Shown here piece after piece: positions 19,069-28,284 of a stretch of 64,000 bases of DNA. Positions within the stretch are counted from its first letter, which is position 1. Each line of letters begins with the position of its first letter. The position numbers were made by a program, and so were the translations under genes. The notes beneath the pieces were generated by a model. The model searched no databases and had not been told where the DNA came from. It saw nothing but the letters and a program-made list of their open reading frames with translations. Origin of the DNA: Leptospira yanagawae serovar Saopaulo str. Sao Paulo = ATCC 700523 (GTDB lineage Bacteria; Spirochaetota; Leptospiria; Leptospirales; Leptospiraceae); contig NZ_AOGX02000039.1 of NCBI RefSeq assembly GCF_000332475.2, positions 65,712 through 129,711 on the forward strand, in the 5' to 3' direction.

Positions 19069-20088
19069 ATGACCAAATTCAAACAAAACTTACCAATCCT
19101 TTCCCCTCTCTTCATAGCACTTGTGATTCTTCACTCTCTCTTTGTGGATTACTCAGTTCAGTTTCCTGACTTTATCACAACCGATTCTCAAGAACAAAAC
19201 GAAGAAATGATGAAACCAAAGGTGATCCAAGAATCTGGATTGATTGGTAAAATCGCATACCTTGAATCATTTTTAGTAGAGTTAGAATCAAAAGAACTCC
19301 CGATTGATACAGACTTAGAAGAAACAAAAGATAGCGTAAAACGCGTGCTAATCGGACAAAAACTTTTTTTAGGATTGGTGTTGTTTTATCTTTTTTTGAC
19401 CTTCTCTACTGCTGTAACTTACGCATTCCGCGCTTGGTTTCATAAATCCATTGCCCATGTTTTGTATCCTGTTTCACTTGTGGTTTTGTTACCGAAACTT
19501 TTTATCCAATTAAATTTAATGGCCCAAAAGGACATTTTGTCCTACTTTTATTCAGCATTTTTGATATTCACTTATGCCATCACCATTTTGGCTTACAGAA
19601 CCATCATCAAAGACAAAGAATTGTATGAGGGATTCCAATCCTTACAGTTTTCTTCTTCCTTAGAGGAAGAAGGTCGTTCTCCGAGTAATACCAAAACAGG
19701 GTCTTACTTTGCTCCAATTTTTCACGTGATTGTGATCATTTTTATAGGAATTCTAATTGGGAACTTAATCTATATTCCTTTGTTTTTACTCCAAAAACAC
19801 TACGTAAGTGAATTTAGTTATTTTATCTTCTTTTTGATCGCTCTTTTGTCAGTTTTTTATATCTTCAATTACAACAAAGTGGGTGGAGAATCGAAAAACA
19901 AAAATTGGCAAAATTTGACTGTGAGTTTCGCTTATCTGCAATATCGATTTTTACGAAATGGATTTTTATCAATCTTTAGCACAATCTTGATCATTTTGTT
20001 TGTCACATTTTTATTCAGTTTATTACTCTTCAACATTGACCTTATCCAAAACAACCTAGGTTTATTTGGAAAGGCATCCGAGTTTTAA
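19069..20088 (+). CDS. Polytopic membrane protein of unknown function
   Basis: 339 residues with about seven hydrophobic segments: one near 10-25, a cluster at about 100-180, and a final group at about 220-330. Between the first and second segments is an acidic region (about 40-95). No catalytic or transport motif recognised. It starts 5 bases after the tail-anchored protein gene, so the two are probably co-expressed and may act together. Confidence 0.65.
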   Translation: MTKFKQNLPILSPLFIALVILHSLFVDYSVQFPDFITTDSQEQNEEMMKPKVIQESGLIGKIAYLESFLVELESKELPIDTDLEETKDSVKRVLIGQKLFLGLVLFYLFLTFSTAVTYAFRAWFHKSIAHVLYPVSLVVLLPKLFIQLNLMAQKDILSYFYSAFLIFTYAITILAYRTIIKDKELYEGFQSLQFSSSLEEEGRSPSNTKTGSYFAPIFHVIVIIFIGILIGNLIYIPLFLLQKHYVSEFSYFIFFLIALLSVFYIFNYNKVGGESKNKNWQNLTVSFAYLQYRFLRNGFLSIFSTILIILFVTFLFSLLLFNIDLIQNNLGLFGKASEF

Positions 20089-20116
20089 AAAATCATCATA
20101 GGAAAACGAAGTAACG

Positions 20117-20140
20117 CCATGGGAGAGAACGCTCCCATGG
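20117..20140. terminator. Stem-loop between convergent genes
   Basis: CCATGGGAG (20117-20125) and CTCCCATGG (20132-20140) are perfect 9-bp arms around a 6-base loop. It lies between the convergent ends at 20088 and 20166. Only short T-rich stretches flank it on either side, so it could act as a bidirectional terminator of moderate strength. Confidence 0.6.
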
Positions 20141-20165
20141 GAATTTGAATTTCCTTACTAAAGTT

Positions 20166-20906
20166 TTATTGGCAAATTGGAGTTTGGTTCTTTTTTGTAG
20201 TACACCATGAGGAGCCATTCGGATAATACGTATTACGCGATAATAATTCACCAGTATCCGAATAAAGTTCTGAAGCTTCTTTTACACCGGTAGGATAATA
20301 ATAAAACCACTCACCAATTTTTTTATCTTCCGCATAACTTCCTTTTTCTTCCACTTTTGTATCAGGATAATAACGAACCCAATCTCCTGTACGAAGTCCC
20401 CCATCAAAAAAACCTTTTTCGTTCAAACGCCCATTGCGGAAATAACGTATATAAGCACCATTTTCGTTTCCTAGTTCTGCTGTGAGGATCCAAAGTTGTT
20501 TTTTACGGTAACCTGCTTTGTAATTTTGTTCGATGTATAGTTTGCCATCGGAAAAATAAAATTTCCATAATCCATCTCGTTCTCCATTAACCAACTTCCC
20601 TTCCATAATGGTAATTCCATCGAGGTAGTTTAATTTTTTTCCAATTCCATCAGGTTGTCCCAATTGGTTTACAGGATATAGGGTGACTAAGTTGCCATTT
20701 TCATACCATTCACGAAAAAAACCTTCACTCGTCATTTGGTAGTGGTTTGTTTTTTTATCAAATTTGGCTTGTTTGGGAACCGAACCTGGTCTTTCTACAG
20801 ATCCCTTACAGGGTCCGAAAGCAATCCCCGATAATAGTACAAACAATAGTAAACCGAATATAATCCAGATGGAATTGTCTTTAGTGGGTGTGGATGTAGA
20901 TGTCAT
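20166..20906 (-). CDS. MORN-type (YwqK-like) repeat protein, membrane-anchored
   Basis: 246 residues. One N-terminal transmembrane segment (about 13-30), so exported or anchored. The rest consists of repeated units of the type GxWxxYYxxGxxxxxGxY, for example DGLWKFYFSDGKLYIEQNYKAG, GDWVRYYPDTKVEEKGSY and GEWFYYYPTGVKEASELY, the MORN-2 pattern found in YwqK-like proteins. No enzyme motif. It overlaps the start region of the MscS gene stop by 26 bases, so it is probably co-transcribed with it. Role unknown. Confidence 0.72.
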   Translation of the reverse strand: MTSTSTPTKDNSIWIIFGLLLFVLLSGIAFGPCKGSVERPGSVPKQAKFDKKTNHYQMTSEGFFREWYENGNLVTLYPVNQLGQPDGIGKKLNYLDGITIMEGKLVNGERDGLWKFYFSDGKLYIEQNYKAGYRKKQLWILTAELGNENGAYIRYFRNGRLNEKGFFDGGLRTGDWVRYYPDTKVEEKGSYAEDKKIGEWFYYYPTGVKEASELYSDTGELLSRNTYYPNGSSWCTTKKNQTPICQ

Positions 20907-21777
20907 TTTCTTCTTTGAATTTTGTTAAAATTTCTTTTGAGATGAGGATACGATTGAGACGTTTGGAACGAATGGGTGTGAGGTAACGTAAACATAACAA
21001 AATGGTTCCTTCAGGCTCTAATGAAGTATAAACGATAGGAGTGGTCTTTCCAAGTCTCACAAGATAATTTTTTGACATCTCTCGGATTTTTGATTCCACA
21101 AGTTCAGGTGCAAGCACCAACTCTTCATGTAAAATTTGAGAACAAATTTTTTCAGCTTTTTCCCAATTTGATTTGAGATCTAAAAAAATTCGAAACTCAT
21201 CCCAGACAAAGTCCATCGTTTCCGAGACGATGAAAAACCGATGTAATACGATATTATAATTTGGAAAATGGATCAACCTATTTGTTGATTGTTCGAATCT
21301 TGGGTCTGGTGCAATTTCCAGTAATGTAAATTTAAAAAAACCAATATTGACAACATCACCTTTGATGTTATCAATTTCAATTCGGTCTCCAACTTTAAAT
21401 CCGTTGGCACCCATGATCATAAACCAACCCACCATATTCAGCCAAACTTCTTTGAGTGAAATGACGATACCTGCACCAGCAAGTCCAAGGACGGTTGGTA
21501 ACAAAGACAAACTGGAAAAGATAACAGGAAGGTATGCAATGCCAAATATGAAAAGAAAACCCATCCTTGCCACTTTCCTACGATTGTATTCGTGGACGGG
21601 ATCTGGTGCTGGTTTGATCCTTTCGACAAGCACCATTGTGATTTTGTAACAAATCACAGCAAAGATCACCATGTAAGCAAAAAGGATTAGAGTTTCGGCG
21701 AACTCCCTGTTCGAACTTCGAAGGAGTGTCAACGGATTGAGATCAAGATAAAATTCTTTAATACTTCCACTACCCAT
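20881..21777 (-). CDS. MscS-family mechanosensitive channel
   Basis: 298 residues. Three N-terminal helices (about 27-48, 70-90, 94-122); the third is Gly/Ala-rich (LGLAGAGIVISLKEV), like the MscS pore helix, and is followed by NGFKVGDRIEIDNIKGDV, the MscS beta-domain signature. The C-terminal part is a mixed cytosolic domain. Predicted to release solutes on hypo-osmotic shock, or to act as a small-ion channel. It overlaps aroB by 8 bases. Confidence 0.82.
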   Translation of the reverse strand: MGSGSIKEFYLDLNPLTLLRSSNREFAETLILFAYMVIFAVICYKITMVLVERIKPAPDPVHEYNRRKVARMGFLFIFGIAYLPVIFSSLSLLPTVLGLAGAGIVISLKEVWLNMVGWFMIMGANGFKVGDRIEIDNIKGDVVNIGFFKFTLLEIAPDPRFEQSTNRLIHFPNYNIVLHRFFIVSETMDFVWDEFRIFLDLKSNWEKAEKICSQILHEELVLAPELVESKIREMSKNYLVRLGKTTPIVYTSLEPEGTILLCLRYLTPIRSKRLNRILISKEILTKFKEENDIYIHTH

Positions 21778-22870
21778 TTAGTTTCATTCCTTTATGGAGT
21801 TTCAATATTTCTAATATCATTTTTCTTTCTACGGGAACACCGAATTTTGGTTTTCCAAAATCCTGAAGCAAAACAAATTTTAAGGTATTACCATCTTTCT
21901 TTTTGTCATGTTCCATGTGTTGCAAAACAAGTTCAGGTTTCTCATCCAAATCAGTCGGTAATTCCAATTGGTTCATCATTGAAATTGCGGTTTGAAAATT
22001 TGTTTCCGAAAAACCTAATATCGATTTGGACAATAATAAGGCCGTAACAAGCCCTACTGACACTGCTTCGCCATGTGAATATTTTTTATAAGCAGTAAGA
22101 GACTCAATGGCATGGCCTGTTGTATGGCCTAAATTAAGAACTGCCCGAAGACCTGACTCTCTTTCATCTTCTGCTACTATACTCGCCTTCACTCGAACTG
22201 ATTCTTCTATCGCATAACGCACAGTATCCGATTTTTCATAAAAATCTGACCGTTTCCGTTTTGAAAGAGTTTCTAAAAAGAGACCGCCATCTAAAAAAGT
22301 ATGTTTTACCACTTCAGCGATCCCACAACTCCATTCTTTTTTTGGTAAAGTTGATAAAGTAAAAAGGGGTGCAAATACAAACTCTGGTTGGTAAAACGCC
22401 CCAACCATATTTTTACCAGAATCAACATTGACGGCTACCTTACCACCAACGGACGAGTCAACCGAAGCAAGTAAAGTTGTTGGAACTTGGACAAAACGAA
22501 TCCCACGTTGGTATGTGGCCGCAATGAATCCAGCAAAATCTCCCACAACTCCACCACCAAACGCTACGATGACGGCATTTCGATCGGCTTCTTCTGCAAT
22601 CAATTGTTGGTAAACTTTTTTCACACGATCAATGTGTTTATTTTTTTCTCCTGCCTTTAGATAAATAAAACTAAAAGGAATGGATGTGTTTTTTAATTCT
22701 TTTGTGATGTATTTTTCGTAAATCCCTGCTATTTCGCGGTTTGTTAAAACAAAGATATGGGATACTTTTTTGAGTGAACTAAGTTTTTCAGAAAGACCAA
22801 CAAAGTCTTCATGTAATTCGATAGGATAACGAAATCCCGATCCAACAATTTCTCTTTCTGATAACTTCAT
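21770..22870 (-). CDS. aroB: 3-dehydroquinate synthase
   Basis: 366 residues, the usual length. Second step of the shikimate pathway (DAHP to 3-dehydroquinate), NAD- and metal-dependent. The nucleotide motif FGGGVVGDFAGFIAATYQRG is followed by QVPTTLLASVDSSVGGKVAVN, which is diagnostic of AroB. Metal-ligand region NLGHTTGHAIE is present. Overlaps the NUDIX gene by 4 bases and the MscS gene by 8, in a tight minus-strand run. The pathway partner aroA is at 37817-39103. Confidence 0.92.
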   Translation of the reverse strand: MKLSEREIVGSGFRYPIELHEDFVGLSEKLSSLKKVSHIFVLTNREIAGIYEKYITKELKNTSIPFSFIYLKAGEKNKHIDRVKKVYQQLIAEEADRNAVIVAFGGGVVGDFAGFIAATYQRGIRFVQVPTTLLASVDSSVGGKVAVNVDSGKNMVGAFYQPEFVFAPLFTLSTLPKKEWSCGIAEVVKHTFLDGGLFLETLSKRKRSDFYEKSDTVRYAIEESVRVKASIVAEDERESGLRAVLNLGHTTGHAIESLTAYKKYSHGEAVSVGLVTALLLSKSILGFSETNFQTAISMMNQLELPTDLDEKPELVLQHMEHDKKKDGNTLKFVLLQDFGKPKFGVPVERKMILEILKLHKGMKLNG

Positions 22871-23331
22871 GGTTCATTCACCCATGGGCTGGAAATATAT
22901 CGAGGTTTATTTGTACTTTTTGCTCGGAAGTAATGTTTTATATCTGGCCTTAAATCCATCGCCAAAATCTCTTTGGGAGTGAAATACCCAAATCCTGAAA
23001 TTGCTTTTTCTTTGGCATTGAGAACTGGCAATAGTTCTTTCACTTTAGTTAAAAAAACAATTTGAATCAGATGTCTTTTTTTATTAGGATCGATGGATTC
23101 GTTGAGTAATAGAAATTCTGTGTGGCTGACTTCAAGAGACAATTCCTCTTTTAGTTCTCGTTTGAGAGCCTCTTCTCCTGATTCTCCAAATTCAATCCCA
23201 CCACCAGGAAGTAACCAGTATCCTGATTGTTTTTTTTGTTGTTGGACGAGTAAAATTTTTCCTTTTGAATCTTGGATGAGAGCCGCGACACGGACACGCA
23301 TGGATTTGGATTTTAACAAAAAATCGATCAT
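22867..23331 (-). CDS. NUDIX hydrolase
   Basis: 154 residues. Complete Nudix box from Gly45 to about residue 67: GGIEFGESGEEALKRELKEE fits GX5EX7REUXEEXGU with the metal-binding REXXEE. The start of the fold, RVRVAALIQDSKGKILLVQQ, is typical. The substrate (nucleoside diphosphate linked to another group) cannot be told from the motif. Its start overlaps the stop of rnc by 4 bases and its stop overlaps the aroB start. Confidence 0.85.
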   Translation of the reverse strand: MIDFLLKSKSMRVRVAALIQDSKGKILLVQQQKKQSGYWLLPGGGIEFGESGEEALKRELKEELSLEVSHTEFLLLNESIDPNKKRHLIQIVFLTKVKELLPVLNAKEKAISGFGYFTPKEILAMDLRPDIKHYFRAKSTNKPRYISSPWVNEP

Positions 23332-24056
23332 AATAATTTTAAAATACGTAGAGCCGATTTTGCAGCCATTTGTTCAGCCCTTCGTTTATTTTTTCCATCA
23401 CCACTTGTTTGGAAGTATTCTCCACACGACACTGAAACTAAAAATTCTTTATCGTGATCAGGCCCTTCTTCTTTCAAAAGAACATACTCTGGTAATTTTT
23501 TCCATTTCTTTTGGCAAAATTCTTGTAAAATGGTTTTATAATCTTTTGTTTCTTCTGCATTTTCCACCACCTTTTCCATCTTCTGGAAATGAGGTGTTAA
23601 AAAGATCCGACAACTGTTTAAACCTTGGTCTAGATATAATGCGCCAAGAAAGGCTTCGAAACAATCTGCTTGTAAATTGAGATTTGCTTCTCCCTTTTCC
23701 TTCTCCCCTTTTCCCAGAAGTAAAAAATCAGGAAATCGGTAGAGACGTGCTAGTTTGGCAATGGCAGGTGCTGAGACCATTTTGCTCTTCAATTTGGCGA
23801 GGATCCCTTCCTTGCCCTTAGGAAGTGATTTGTAAAGGTATTCGGCTGCAAGGATTCCAAGCACAGAGTCTCCTAAAAATTCCAATCGTTCGTTATCAGA
23901 AAGGTAACGATCTGAGTCTTCATTGGCAAATGACCTATGAACAAAAGCTAGGTGGAGGAGTGAAACATCCTTAAAACTCGTATTGGTAATGGATTGTAAT
24001 TCTTTGAGGTTTGCGATTCTTTCGGGAGAAAGTTTGATGCGAATGGTGTTAGACAA
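23328..24056 (-). CDS. rnc: Ribonuclease III
   Basis: 242 residues. Catalytic domain signature NERLEFLGDSVLG (near 53-65) with its acidic residues, a second acidic patch around ADCFEAFLGALYLD, and a C-terminal double-stranded-RNA-binding domain (about 170-240). It processes rRNA precursors and double-stranded RNA. The only start in range is TTG at 24056; an in-frame TAG lies just upstream and no ribosome-binding site is visible. The start codon lies 11 bases beyond the acpP terminator hairpin, which may itself be a target. Confidence 0.9.
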   Translation of the reverse strand: MSNTIRIKLSPERIANLKELQSITNTSFKDVSLLHLAFVHRSFANEDSDRYLSDNERLEFLGDSVLGILAAEYLYKSLPKGKEGILAKLKSKMVSAPAIAKLARLYRFPDFLLLGKGEKEKGEANLNLQADCFEAFLGALYLDQGLNSCRIFLTPHFQKMEKVVENAEETKDYKTILQEFCQKKWKKLPEYVLLKEEGPDHDKEFLVSVSCGEYFQTSGDGKNKRRAEQMAAKSALRILKLL

Positions 24057-24067
24057 GGGAAAAAGAT

Positions 24068-24094
24068 CCGGGTTCCTCTATTCGGGGAACCCGG
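24068..24094 (-). terminator. Terminator-like hairpin between acpP and rnc
   Basis: CCGGGTTCC (24068-24076) and GGAACCCGG (24086-24094) are perfect 9-bp arms with a 9-base loop. In the minus-strand transcript the hairpin lies 15 bases after the acpP stop and is followed by CTTTTTCCC, so it should terminate acpP transcription at least partly. It also forms the 5' leader structure of rnc. Confidence 0.72.
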
Positions 24095-24109
24095 TTTTTG
24101 GATTGGGAA

Positions 24110-24343
24110 TTACCCCTTAAGTTTATCGATGAATTTAATTACATCGCCTACGGTTTGGATTTTTTCTGCGTCTTCATCAGAAATTTCCACACCAAACTCT
24201 TCTTCAAGAGCCATCACTAGTTCAACTGTGTCAAGAGAGTCAGCACCAAGATCATTGATGAAGTGAGCTTCAGGTGTAACTTCTGATTCATCAACACCAA
24301 GTTGTTCTACGATGATTGACTTAATTTTTTCGAAATCTGCCAT
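24110..24343 (-). CDS. acpP: Acyl carrier protein
   Basis: 77 residues from the ATG at 24343, supported by GGAGG 7 bases upstream. Highly acidic four-helix carrier for fatty-acid synthesis. The phosphopantetheine attachment motif is [12 protein letters not shown] with Ser36. Separate from the fabG-plsX-rpmF group at 30009-32137, where acpP is often found in other bacteria. Followed by a clear stem-loop. Confidence 0.95.
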   Translation of the reverse strand: MADFEKIKSIIVEQLGVDESEVTPEAHFINDLGADSLDTVELVMALEEEFGVEISDEDAEKIQTVGDVIKFIDKLKG

Positions 24344-24719
24344 TTTATATCCTCCAGGCCACTGTGAACAGTGGGGCAAGTGTTAAATCGTTTTCCGCCA
24401 GGTATATATGTACGCCTAGCGTTTTTTTAAAATGAAATTGTCGGAATTTTTGGCAAGTCTAAATAGATTATTTTCCTCTTGAAACCTTTGACATCATTCT
24501 AACATCACCTAACAATTATTAATATCAAAGGACTTTCCATCTTTCCTACAAAAAAGAACCAATCCGTTTCCCATTTCAGCCAATGATAATATCTTACGCC
24601 GATTTCCAATCGATTGATCCATTTTAGCAGATTTATATTCCGTTATAACGAATACTCCTTCCCCTTTTGCGCTTCAGTGGAGAAACCGTTCTTAAGAATT
24701 TCAATTTTAGGAGAATTCC
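24344..24719. other. Intergenic region between acpP and the rhodanese lipoprotein
   Basis: No open frame of interest. It carries the acpP leader with GGAGG at 24351-24355 on the minus strand, and a near-palindromic GGTATATATGTACGCC stretch at about 24401-24416 close to the acpP start. Facing right, TTGACA (24488-24493) with a 17-base spacer and AACAAT (24511-24516) is a candidate promoter for the 24720 gene, which would then have a leader of about 200 bases. AGGAGAATTCC before 24720 is a strong ribosome-binding site. Confidence 0.4.
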
Positions 24720-26264
24720 ATGATTCAGAAATGGTCAACAACTCTTTCCGCATTCCTCCTCGTTTCCTTTTTCGCATCTTGCGCTGATAAAAAAGAGGAC
24801 AATCATGCATTACTCGCAGGGCTACTGTTCCTTGCTGCCAACCAAATCAAAGTGAATACTGCGAGCGATTTGGTGAATGAATCCAACGATGATTACAACC
24901 AAAACAATTGGGGGCTCATCACAGCGTCTACTCTCAATCGTTTTGTTTCCGATTGGCAGGCAAACAAACCAAGCCATATCACAGGAAACCTGATCATCTT
25001 ACAAACGGATGTTGCAAACAAAGCGAATGGTGGAGGCGAAGCATGGAATCCCTATGTCAAATCAGATGCAAATAAGGGTGTTTATGTTTATGCGCTCAAT
25101 GATTACAAACCTGCTAGTTTGCCAAGTGGTGGTTTTCGTTTTAACCAGACAAGAGATTCTGGTCTTTTTTCCAATTCCATTCGATACCAAGCCAATGGCG
25201 AGTTTGTTGATGATTGGTTGAATACCTTTGGGATCAATCCCACAAAAGATTTGATCGTTTTTGCTGTAGGTACAGGAAACTCAGGCAACAATAGCGAAGA
25301 TCCTATCACTGGATCGGCACCTGCAGCAGCAACTGCTGCTGGTGGAGTTCAAGATATAACTCGTGGAGTGTATTGGTTACGATATTGGGGAATTGATATC
25401 AAACACCTTGCGATTTTAAATGGAAACTTACGTAGTAATTTTGCACAGGTGTATCCGACTCAAACGAGTGCAACAAAAAGCACTCTTCCAGTAAAAGGAA
25501 ATTTCACTGTCAAAAGTATTAGAATCGACAACACTGTCATTACATCGGGACTCGAGGATATCTACGAAATTGCAAAAAACAATTTAGAAGCACAAATACC
25601 AGGACTGACGACAAAACAGTTCTTAATTGATGCAAGACCAACAGCGCAATTTACCGGAGCCTCTGGACTTTCTGATGATAGAAGTACCTTAAACAACATC
25701 CCAGCTCAAGCTACAAAAGGGTACATCACAACATCATATGCGTCCTCTGGAGGCCCAACAGCTGGGGGAACACAAACATTTGTTCCTTTTGAAGGAAACA
25801 TCAAGGGAGCTGTTTCTTTTCCCTGGCTAGCTTTATTTGAGGGAATCAACGATACAGGCACTTCCATAGACAATGCAGCAGCTTTTGCGATTGGATATCG
25901 TTACAAATCGAAATCTGCTCTTAAAACCATTTTTGCTAATAAAGGGTATACTTCTGGTGCCACAGTCGTTAGCCAATGCCGAACGAATTTTGAGGCGCAA
26001 GTCAACGGATTTGCTGCACTGAATATCCTAGGATATCCATCGACATATTATGATGGTTCCCTAGTTGAATGGACAGCCTTGGTAGCAGAACATGCATCTT
26101 CCGCTATCAATCAGGTACCTACTGATTTCAAATGGAGAACTGATTTGGCAAGCGTCTCAACTAAACTCTGGGATAATACTGCCACTTATATTGTTCGACC
26201 AACGGTTAATCTCACAGCAACCACAACAAAAAAATTCATCCAAGAAGACAAAGCTTACAAATAG
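24720..26264 (+). CDS. Rhodanese-like lipoprotein with active-site Cys (paralogue 3)
   Basis: 514 residues; signal peptide with lipobox F-A-S-C (Cys21). It aligns along its length with the proteins at 612 and 3385, starting with the shared SNDDYNQNNWGLIT segment. The C-terminal rhodanese-like domain has DARPTAQFTG, active-loop C-R-T-N with Cys420, and GYPSTYYDGSLVEW. It is longer than its paralogues through Gly/Ser/Thr-rich inserts around residues 195-215 and 330-350. It stands alone, with a strong ribosome-binding site, outside the cytochrome cluster, so it may be regulated separately or serve as a spare subunit. Confidence 0.8.
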   Translation: MIQKWSTTLSAFLLVSFFASCADKKEDNHALLAGLLFLAANQIKVNTASDLVNESNDDYNQNNWGLITASTLNRFVSDWQANKPSHITGNLIILQTDVANKANGGGEAWNPYVKSDANKGVYVYALNDYKPASLPSGGFRFNQTRDSGLFSNSIRYQANGEFVDDWLNTFGINPTKDLIVFAVGTGNSGNNSEDPITGSAPAAATAAGGVQDITRGVYWLRYWGIDIKHLAILNGNLRSNFAQVYPTQTSATKSTLPVKGNFTVKSIRIDNTVITSGLEDIYEIAKNNLEAQIPGLTTKQFLIDARPTAQFTGASGLSDDRSTLNNIPAQATKGYITTSYASSGGPTAGGTQTFVPFEGNIKGAVSFPWLALFEGINDTGTSIDNAAAFAIGYRYKSKSALKTIFANKGYTSGATVVSQCRTNFEAQVNGFAALNILGYPSTYYDGSLVEWTALVAEHASSAINQVPTDFKWRTDLASVSTKLWDNTATYIVRPTVNLTATTTKKFIQEDKAYK

Positions 26265-26296
26265 TTCTGAATCTTTTCCCAGTTTACCCACACTCG

Positions 26297-26318
26297 TCTC
26301 CTGGTTAACGCCAGGGGA
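26297..26318 (+). terminator. Stem-loop after the stand-alone rhodanese gene
   Basis: TCTCCTGG (26297-26304) pairs with CCAGGGGA (26311-26318), 8 bp including one G-U, with loop TTAACG. CATCCTTTTCG follows. A modest intrinsic terminator between the lipoprotein gene and the DUF1538 gene. Confidence 0.45.
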
Positions 26319-26372
26319 CATCCTTTTCGAATTTCCCTTTTCAATTTTAGTTTTCCAACTTATTTTGTCTCT

Positions 26373-28280
26373 ATGGCAAGGAATGAAAAAGAAGAGTCCA
26401 TTCAGATTGGATTCCGTGAGGCACTGGCATTAATTTTACCTTACTTTCGAAAGAAAATTTGGATCCAGTTTCGTTCTGTGATTTGGATTGTCCTCTACCT
26501 CACTCTCTTCCAACTCCTTGTGTTACGTGTGCCAATCAAAGAGGCAGGACTGATCACATTAGGAATTGTTTCCGTGATCATTGGACTTAGTTTTTTTTTG
26601 GAAGGTTTATTCCTTGGTCTCATGCCACTTGGGGAAGCTTTAGGACTTAAACTTCCACAAAAATTAGGCATCGTAAGCATCATGGCATTTTCCATCTTAC
26701 TGGGAATGGGGGCAACATTAGCGGAACCTGCGATTGCCATCTTAAAAGCTTGTGGCAGTAAAGTCACCCCATGGGAAGCACCTTTACTCTATTATTTGTT
26801 AAACGAAGGTTCGGATACCCTTTATATCTCCATCGCCACAGGCGTTGGGATTTCAGTGCTTTTAGGGATGTTACGTTTTTTATATGGATTTTCATTGTCC
26901 AAAGTTTTAATCCCATCGATTCTTTTATTGTTAGGTGTGAGTATTTTTGCCTACTTCGATGAAAATTTAAAATACATATCCGGACTTGCCTGGGATTCAG
27001 GTGCTGTGACAACGGGACCTGTGACTGTACCTCTCGTAGTGGCATTAGGGATCGGAATTTCTAAAGTATCAGAAAAAAATGAACAAAGTAGTGCCTATGG
27101 GGTGGTAACTCTTGCCTCATTATTCCCCATCCTTTCAGTTTTTTTGGTAGGGATTTACTTTTCAATGCAGGTTCCCAAGCCAATGTTAGAAGGAGAATTT
27201 TTCCAAAAAGAAATCCATTCAACGAAAGGTAAATTTTTGTTAGGTGGAAAAACCAAAGATTTCGAAACAAATCAAAAAACAAGTTCCACCACTCCAAATT
27301 CCCTTAAAAAGATTCCAAAAGGGATAGGAAATCATATCTACGATGCATTTATGATTGCCCTTCGCGCCATTTTACCTTTGTCCATTTTTTTGATCGTTGT
27401 CTTGTATTTGGTATTAAAAGAAAAAATTCCGTATCCAGAAGAGGTAAGGCTTGGCATTCTATTTTCGGTGATTGGACTCACCATCTTCAATTTTGGAATC
27501 ATGTTTGGACTGAACCAATTAGGAGACCAAGTGGGATGGAAACTCCCTTCCACGTTTCGTTCCATCGAACTCACTGACTCAACTAAATACATTCAAAACT
27601 TTAATCCCAAAGCAGTTTTTACTGCCCTTAACGAAGAAGGAAAGGAAGAGAAGTTCTTTTACCTAAAGGAACGAAAATCCTACACAGAAATTCCCTATAG
27701 AGAAGAAAATTGGGACCAATCTAAAAAAGTTTATGAATTCACTCCCATCCATGGACCAATCTTTGGAAAAGAAGACAATTTACTTGGTTATGGTATTGTG
27801 TTGGTTTTTGCTTTTGTATTAGGATACTCTGCCACGTTAGCCGAACCAGCGTTATCTGCTCTTGGCAATGCTGTGGAGGAAACCACTGTTGGAACCTTTC
27901 GAAAATCACTTCTCATCCAATCCGTTGCCATTGGAGTTGGGTTTGGGACATTGATTGGAATTTTAAAAATCATTTTGGAGATTCCTATTGTTTGGATTTT
28001 AGTCCCGGTGTATTTATTTTTATTACTTTTAAATCGATTGAGTAAACCTGAGTTCATCGAAATTGCTTGGGATAGTGCGGGCGTGACCACGGGCCCCATC
28101 ACCGTCCCCCTTGTGATTGCCATGGGACTTGGGATCGGAAACCAATTGGGAACAACGGATGGATTTGGAATTTTGGCATGTGCTTCGGCGTTTCCTATCC
28201 TCACGGTTTTAGTGATGGGGATCCTTGTGGAAAATTCTCGTAAACTTTCGTTAGACGATTCGGAACAAAAACAAAAGTAA
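26373..28280 (+). CDS. DUF1538 polytopic membrane protein, two-domain
   Basis: 635 residues made of two homologous membrane halves. Each has the paired motifs of DUF1538: GATLAEPAIAILKA then WDSGAVTTGPVTVPLVVALG in the first half, and SATLAEPALSALGNA then WDSAGVTTGPITVPLVIAMG in the second. A hydrophilic segment (about 405-470) lies inside the second half. The repeated TTGP and AEPA motifs look like re-entrant loops of a transporter or channel, but the substrate is unknown. The PII-like gene follows 4 bases later; such pairs suggest nucleotide- or metabolite-gated transport (inference). Confidence 0.8.
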   Translation: MARNEKEESIQIGFREALALILPYFRKKIWIQFRSVIWIVLYLTLFQLLVLRVPIKEAGLITLGIVSVIIGLSFFLEGLFLGLMPLGEALGLKLPQKLGIVSIMAFSILLGMGATLAEPAIAILKACGSKVTPWEAPLLYYLLNEGSDTLYISIATGVGISVLLGMLRFLYGFSLSKVLIPSILLLLGVSIFAYFDENLKYISGLAWDSGAVTTGPVTVPLVVALGIGISKVSEKNEQSSAYGVVTLASLFPILSVFLVGIYFSMQVPKPMLEGEFFQKEIHSTKGKFLLGGKTKDFETNQKTSSTTPNSLKKIPKGIGNHIYDAFMIALRAILPLSIFLIVVLYLVLKEKIPYPEEVRLGILFSVIGLTIFNFGIMFGLNQLGDQVGWKLPSTFRSIELTDSTKYIQNFNPKAVFTALNEEGKEEKFFYLKERKSYTEIPYREENWDQSKKVYEFTPIHGPIFGKEDNLLGYGIVLVFAFVLGYSATLAEPALSALGNAVEETTVGTFRKSLLIQSVAIGVGFGTLIGILKIILEIPIVWILVPVYLFLLLLNRLSKPEFIEIAWDSAGVTTGPITVPLVIAMGLGIGNQLGTTDGFGILACASAFPILTVLVMGILVENSRKLSLDDSEQKQK

Positions 28281-28284
28281 CCTT

